NCBI GenBank assembly: GCA_031002005.1
Contig: CM061914.1
Coordinates: 10,030,148 to 10,094,147, forward strand
DNA: 64,000 nucleotides
Source of the DNA: Vandiemenella viatica
Taxonomy: Eukaryota; Arthropoda; Insecta; Orthoptera; Morabidae
Direction of reading: 5' to 3'
Part shown: piece after piece, positions 58,395-64,000 of the stretch
How positions within the stretch are numbered: position 1 is the stretch's first letter
Layout: every line of letters starts with the position of its first letter
Program-made: the position numbers and the translations under genes
The notes under the pieces: generated by a model
The model's database searches: none
Seen by the model: only the letters and a program-made list of their open reading frames with translations
What the model was told of the DNA's origin: nothing

Positions 58395-59120
58395 ACGTAG
58401 AAGAATTTTTTTTTTCTTATATTGGTGAGAGTATGCAGAAACTAAGTTTTCGACCTCCAACACCCTCGGCACAATTTTCTGTGGCCAAAAAACATCAAAA
58501 TTTGGGTACTTTTTTCAGTTTTTCGTCTATAACTCCTTCCTGATAAGTCCTATCAAGAAATCTTCTATTTTCAATTTGAAAGAGGACAAAATTTCCTACA
58601 ACTTTCGTACTACAAACTTTTTTCTAAACTCAAAATTAAGCGAGCTACAGTTCTTTGAAAATCAGCCAAATTTCACACTTTTCCTAAAAGTTGGGTTTTT
58701 ACCTAATTTTCAACTCAAAATGACCTGAAACCCCTGTGTATATAACCGATATATATGTATTTCTGTATGACATAGTATATATATGTACTATACTTTGTTT
58801 ACTGATGGTCCATTCAATAATCATATAGCATTGTTGGCCGGGAGATCCCGAAGGATTATTCGGCCGTCAGGTGACAGTGTTATGGATAGGCCGCGCAGTG
58901 CGCTTCTTGTGGCTATCTAATCTGACCAAGTACTAGTATCGCATATAGGGAACCAACAGCTTAAGGTGGAATCCAAACCACAGAATCGTTCTGGCTTACT
59001 TCATATTACACAGCAAGCTGTGGCAGAGGTAAAGGTCGGTTAATGGCCTTTGAAAATCATTGCTGAGACCGGGATTTCGATCTCCAGTCAGACGCCTTGA
59101 GCTACCAGATCGCTCTATTA
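58395..59120 (-). repeat. 0.7-kb inverted repeat, left arm
   Basis: Inverted match to 60887-61616 over about 720 bases with few differences, e.g. gcagaaactaagttttcgac versus its inverse near 61550. The inner end carries a tRNA-like A box (tggtagctca on the minus strand). Confidence 0.9.
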
Positions 59121-59529
59121 CTGAAGATAATAGAAGCGAACAACAATGCATAATGTTATGATGCAAGTTATAAAGTCATAATAATTTCGAAATAAGTTAA
59201 AAAAAATGGACATAAATAAATTTCATTTCCGTTTGGATTGTCCCGGCTTATCGATGAAGTTGTCTCTTTCATCCATTGCATCAGGAACAGCTTCCTCGAG
59301 GTTGAAGATATCTTCCTTCTCCTTCATCTACTACATTCCAGGAACGCTTTCACGAGGCAGGCGAGAGCAATTTTTGCAAGCAGCTGAACAATGCAGTCCT
59401 GATTAGCGACAGCTGCATGGGAGGATTACAAGGTTTCTGGAAGGAATATGATACAACCCTCCGAAAGTAACTCAAGTGCATCGTCTTTATTATTTTTTTT
59501 TATGACCTTTACGCCTCGTCCGACGTCGA

Positions 59530-59700
59530 GTTCATTAGTTGGCACGATGGGACTGGGGACAAGCAACGTGAAGGATTTCGGCCATGGCCTTTTGAAGGAA
59601 GCACCTGGCATTCGGCTGGAGTGTATTGAGTAAACCATGGAAACACCCAAACTCTGGATGCTTGGACGGGAATTCGAACCGGACTCCTCCTGAATGCATT
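59530..59700 (-). mobile_element. SINE copy, minus orientation
   Basis: gatttcggccatggcctttt, gaaggaagcacctggcattc, taaaccatggaaacacccaa and gggaattcgaaccggactcc match the SINE at 46557-46773, including the B-box (ggttcgaattcc on its strand). The A-box end is lost near 59700. Confidence 0.75.
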
Positions 59701-59749
59701 ATTATTTAAACTGTAATAAGACTGGACGAGCCTTTCCTTCATCCTCACT

Positions 59750-60720
59750 GCAATGGGTACCTGTTCTCGACCAACCAACCTTTACTTGGTGGTACGGTGG
59801 CATATTGATGAAACGTTGCCGCATCTGATTTTGCGTTGGCAGACGCTGTGGACTAGTCCTGAATGCATTTTTGGGCAGATTGTCTTAATCATTTCATATC
59901 TGAGGCCTTCAAATGTTCCACAGAGCAATTTATTCCGTAGCCGCATTGCCAAGAGGGATCCTGTTCCCCTGCGTGTTCTCCAAATGGTTCTCTAGGAGGC
60001 TAGAGTTCCTGAGAAGTTAGCATGCATGTTACTGATTCAGATATGGTTGGTACTCTGAATCATGCAGTAGAAAGTTTTCGTGTGGTTTTCCATAGGCCGC
60101 GAAATATGCTGGAATATTGGTATCACATCCAGCAAATGCATGTATGAGAGGATGTGTGTGGGTTCAAACTCGTGTCCAAAGCTCTAGATAAATGAGAAAG
60201 CCAATATACTCACTTAGATCATCACACTGTCGAATTTTGCTGCTTGGGAAATTGCTGCGTCAACGATCAATCCAGCAGCATCTTGTTTTGCCTGTTGATC
60301 TTGGATGCCTCCTTTTTCAGTTTTTGCATTAGTATCAACATTACACAGTTCTTGCTGCTCTCATTTGCTGCGTCACTGTAGCACTTGTTTCCTCACTGAA
60401 AATGATGCCTGCTGAAGTATCTGATGTTTTCAAACTACAAATCATTTCAGATGACTTTATTCCTCTCTGCGCAGCATAACTTCGGTATCCGTCAAATATA
60501 ACTGTGATGTTGGATCTATAGTTCGTTGTCAAATAGGCTTCATATTTTCCACAGAAGCAGCCAAGGTATTTACTACTATGCCACATAACCTTATGCAGGA
60601 GGAATCATCCGTGCATAGCAAAAATTTTTGTGTTGGGTGTTGTATCTTGAAGAGATTTAAATGCTTCATATAGCGACAATTTTTTTCCATTGTTGTACGG
60701 AACAAATTCAAATGGAACAC
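59750..60720 (-). pseudogene. Decayed PIN/FEN-like nuclease-related gene
   Basis: On the minus strand a frame at 60341-60586 reads NITVIFDGYRSYAAQRGIKS (FDGY at 60485-60496), followed in another frame by QDAAGLIVDAAISQAAKFDS, and, further on, HAFAGCDT near 60119-60140. I recognise this order (FDGY, then DA.LIV, then GCDT) from a large repetitive protein family of unclear role in arthropod and cnidarian genomes that resembles PIN/FEN nucleases. The first two segments carry conserved acidic residues expected of such a fold. Stops and frame changes show decay. It lies between the inverted arms. Confidence 0.6.
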
Positions 60721-60886
60721 ATTGTTTCAATCCATTAAAACGGAAAAGAAATGGATTTATGACTAATTTTTGACTTATTATGACTTAATTTTGACTGCAT
60801 AAATAAACTTTGTGCCATAACATTATGTTTTCAGTTTTGCAAATCCGTTTTTCAAACTGGTACAAATACCATCAGGTAATAGAACG

Positions 60887-61616
60887 AAATGGTAGCTCAG
60901 TGGTTAAGGTATCTGACTGAAGATCGAAATCCCGTTCTCAGCAGTAATTTTCAAAGGCCATTAACCCGAGCTTTACCTCTGCCACAGCTTGCTGTGTAAT
61001 ATGGAGAAAGCCAGAACGATTCTGTGGTTTTAATTCCACCTTAAGCTGTAGGTTCCCTATATGCGGTACTAGTACTTGGTCAGGTTAGATAGCCACAAGA
61101 AGCGCACTGCGCGGCCTATCCATAACACTGTAACCTGACGGCCGAATAATCCTTCGGGATCTCCCGGCCAACAATGCTATATGATTATTGAATGGACCAT
61201 CAGTAATCAAAGTATAGTACATATATATACTATGTCATACAGAAATACATATATATCGGTTATATATACAGGGGTTTCAGGTCATTTTGAGCTGCAAATT
61301 AGGTAAAAACCCAACTTTTAGGAAAAGTGTGAAATTTGGCTGATTTTCGAAGAACTGTAGCTCGCTTAATTTTGAGTTTAGAAAAAAGTTTGTAATACGA
61401 AAGTTGTAGGAAATTTTGTCCTCTTTCAAATTGAAAATAGAATATTTCTTGATAGGACTTATCAGGAAGGAGTTATAGACGAAAAACTGAAAAAAGTACC
61501 CAAATTTTGATGTTTTTTGGCCACAGAAAATTGTGCCGAGGGTGCTGGAGGTCGAAAACTTGGTTTCTGCATACTCTCACCAATATATACAAGATAAGAA
61601 AAAAATCTTCTACGTA
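60887..61616 (+). repeat. 0.7-kb inverted repeat, right arm, with tRNA-like inner end
   Basis: Inverse of 58395-59120. The inner end (60890-60940) reads atggtagctcagtggttaag, gtatctgac, gatcgaaatccc, resembling polymerase III A and B boxes with a shortened middle. The arm then runs through a block rich in TATA palindromes (61215-61265) to tctcaccaatatatacaaga near 61575. Confidence 0.9.
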
Positions 61617-62639
61617 GTATAATGTTTGTGAGACCCCCTTTTTACGACCCCGTTACTGGACTAAATCAATACCCGCTCCTTTCGAATCGTTACAACCGAA
61701 CAATAGCATGAAGCATTGTATCGAGTCGCACCGCGTACGGGTTAACTTCGTTACTATCGTATCTTTTCGTTACTCGTTACTTTCGGTACAATCGAACACT
61801 AGCATGAAGCATCGCATCGCACACGGGACGACTTCGTACTTGGTAAAGTTTAAGTTAAATGTATATTTTGTAAACTAAGTTTAGGTAAATGTTTGTTTGG
61901 ATAAAATCTTACGGAAAACCTTTAAATGTAAATTTCATTTGCTGTAATGAATTTTATATTCGAAAGAATAATCTAATTTCAAAACAAACACTAGTTTTCA
62001 CACACAAAAAAAAGACCTGACCTTTCACCTGACTGTGGCATATCTAGTAACAATAACTAATGGCGGTTATTTTTTAAAGTAGCATACTCAAAACCCTGAA
62101 TAAAAGTCTGAATTGATATTGGGACATGTATTTAACAAATACTATAATCTCAACAAACTATTTCGTTTTAAATAGGTGATTTCATCACTGTCTTCCTTTA
62201 CTGTTTTCATTTATTTTTGTAAATTCTTCATCCTGTAGTAATAGATTTGTTAAAATAAATGGGGACATACCATTAAATCGGGCCTGCAGGCAGAATGCTA
62301 CTGACTACCGCTTTGTTTCATTATAAAACTATCAATATTCAAAACTCATAAATCAATAACAAAGGTACAGGACAAACATGCGATTAGATTCGTAATAGTT
62401 GGTGCGTCGTGGTTACAACAAACATTCAACATCAAAGCCAGTACCGCATTGATCACATGGATCCAACGGTAATAATACAATAACTAACCCCAGGAAAAAG
62501 GAATAAAGTTATTGTACCTTGTTTCTTGTTTATGGAATTCTGGAACTGCAAGAAGGGCTACTAGATTTTTTTTTAAAAAAAATTATCGCAGAATGCAATC
62601 AGTAACAGATATGATAAGAATGGGATTCATTGCAAGACA
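61617..62639. other. Interior of the hAT-like element, cgttac-rich then AT-rich
   Basis: 61650-61830 carries several cgttac motifs like those near both element ends. The remainder is AT-rich without genes. Confidence 0.5.
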
Positions 62640-63000
62640 GGATGAGGGTGAAGAGCGTCATGGGAGTGTACAAGGCGCATATTGATGATGAGGCATGGAA
62701 ATATATTGGTGTAAGAATTAAAAACTAATGCTTGGAAGGGAAAAGATAAACATGACCACAAGCTGGCATCCGATTTCAAGCACAAAGGTGTAGGAAGATT
62801 CTCTGTTTTAGGTAAGGGTGTCAGGGATTGGAATAAGTTACTAAGAGAAATTATGAATAATTTACCAAAAACGTTGAAAGAATTTAAAGTTAAAATTTGT
62901 AGAGGGCAAATGTAGGTGGATGCAGGAAAGGGGGGGGGAAATGAGTGTGTAGGAAAATTGCCACCGGAGCGCGCGCTCCATTGTAATTTAATTAAATATG
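62640..63000 (+). mobile_element. LINE 3' end fragment
   Basis: The + strand encodes GRFSVLGKGVRDWNKLLREI and LPKTLKEFKVKI, a typical C-terminus of non-LTR element ORF2, ending at a stop near 62913. A G-rich 3' UTR follows (gaaagggggggggaaatgag). The fragment is 5'-truncated and probably arrived as a short insertion. Confidence 0.65.
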
Positions 63001-63441
63001 ATTTGAACATAACAAATGTAGAGATATATATCACAAACTATTAGACAACTCTTTTATTTTGTAAATTAAACTATGAAATAAAGTAGAAGGTATCAAATCT
63101 TAAAATAAAGACAGTTCATAAATGTTTGAAATCAAAAAACCTCACTAATGAAAAATTAATGAAAAAGCAGTAACTATCTCAAGTTATCCTTACAAATTTT
63201 CTATTTACAAATTATTCATTGTAAATTTTAATGTTAAACAAAATAAAAACTACAAAATTAGTCTTTACGTTGTCAAAATTAGTTAGCTGTGAGAACTGGA
63301 ATGTGTTCATATCTATACGACAAATGCGAGTAACGAAACATGCGAGTAACGAAATGAATTTGTGAGTAACGATTCGGTACTTCGAGTCAGGCGACGAACC
63401 CGTTACTCAATAACGAATACATCGTTACTTTTACAGCTTTA

Positions 63442-63449
63442 TTCAAGAA
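63442..63449 (+). repeat. 8-bp target-site duplication, right (hAT-like)
   Basis: ttcaagaa, identical to 58291-58298. Confidence 0.8.
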
Positions 63450-64000
63450 AACTTTAGAATATTCTGACTAATGACGTCAGTAGTAAGAAGACGGGGAAGC
63501 TATCACGGTTTTCCCCATGACGTCATAGAGGTGGGTGGGGGACCTCCCTCCAGGCCCCCGCCGCGCCACCACCAGGCGGCAGCACCGTACAGCGGTAACC
63601 TGAATCTATCTGAGTATTCTGTGGAGCTTAGTCGGGCGCACACCCCCGCAGGCGACAACGGTTGTTGCTATTACCGCGCGCGTCACAGATGACGCGTCGG
63701 CGAGCAACGGGTCCCGTTATACACTATTCCTGGAGTGCGTAGTTTCTACGCAGCGCTATTTCCGGTGTACTGTAACTCGGCGTGGGTGACGCGTTGGTTC
63801 CCGTTAGGCACTGTACACGTCTTTCAAGAATATTTTCGTCTGAACATGCAGCATACGCTATTTCGAGCGTGATTTTCTGCCGTGGAATGTGCGCGTCATG
63901 TTATACACTGCTAGCTGGTACAAATGATAGATCCCTCAACAATCGTTATTACCAAACCTATAATTTTCTTCCTAGGACCTTCGAGGAGCATTTTTTCAGG
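63450..64000. other. Relatively GC-rich right edge, unclassified
   Basis: Contains inverted tgacgtca motifs (63472 and 63519) and a 73-codon frame of low complexity without a recognisable domain. A splice-acceptor-like tttcttcctag ends near 63976, but the following 24 bases give no match to the host protein. No call is made. Confidence 0.4.

Larger units (their letters stand above)
58299..63441. mobile_element. hAT-like non-autonomous element, 5.1 kb, enclosing other elements
   Basis: Ends are TACAGCTGTAAAAGTAACGA (58299-58318) and its inverted partner ending at 63441, with one mismatch. Perfect 8-bp duplications ttcaagaa flank it. Subterminal regions at both ends carry many cgttac/gtaacg motifs, as expected for transposase binding. 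No hAT transposase was found. The interior holds a long inverted-repeat pair with a nuclease-like pseudogene, a SINE and a LINE tail. Confidence 0.85.

Noticed and set aside
63471..63692. 73-codon frame at the right edge
   Set aside because: Low-complexity, no domain, no splice context consistent with the host gene.
63966..64000. Acceptor-like tttcttcctag near the right edge as the next host exon
   Set aside because: The phase-compatible translation of the few bases available does not resemble the expected continuation, and the stretch is too short to judge.

Overview
The window reads as nuclear DNA from an animal, almost certainly an insect. It is AT-rich and mostly non-coding, with one spliced host gene and a dense pile of nested transposable elements. 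The host gene shows three GC-rich exons on the + strand (30536-30773, 38938-39041, 44569-44712). Their codon phases join cleanly into part of a CG3556-like, transcobalamin/intrinsic-factor-like protein. Introns of 8.2 and 5.5 kb, plus a tRNA-derived SINE of a kind I associate with grasshoppers, make a large-genome orthopteran my best guess. That assignment is inference. No prokaryotic feature is present.

Left part (1-30535). A possible 5' end of a minus-strand gene sits at the left edge. AT-rich sequence with a decayed LINE fragment follows. A Tc1-like transposon (7541-8962) has an intact transposase, terminal inverted repeats and TA flanks. A 51-bp minisatellite (9532-13418 and 19709-21540) is split by a 6.3-kb non-LTR retrotransposon (13419-19708, minus strand) flanked by a 12-bp target-site duplication. 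A decayed hAT element (24556-27004) has an 8-bp duplication. A small diverged tandem repeat lies at 27159-27627.

Host gene and introns (30536-44712). Intron 1 holds a decayed Ty3/Gypsy-type LTR retrotransposon. It is split by a LINE, which itself carries a microsatellite and a SINE piece. Intron 2 holds a Helitron 5' fragment, decayed LINE sequence and a 2.6-kb long-inverted-repeat element inserted in that LINE.

Right part (44713-64000, at least partly the next intron). A minus-strand LINE is split by a Helitron-type insertion (45482-51292) whose removal restores the LINE reading frame exactly. A smaller inverted-repeat element with a THAP-like exon lies inside that insertion. Next come a Penelope-like fragment, a degenerate satellite of about 140-bp monomers, a foldback element with poly-A/poly-T arms, and a second Penelope-like tail. 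Last is a 5.1-kb hAT-like element (58299-63441, 8-bp duplication). It encloses a pair of 0.7-kb inverted repeats around a decayed nuclease-like gene.

The elements are layered, and the junctions give a relative order of insertion. The best candidates for something new are the inverted-repeat unit with a PIN/FEN-like gene at 58395-61616, the composite Helitron at 45482-51292, and the 51-bp array with its higher-order structure and long open frame.
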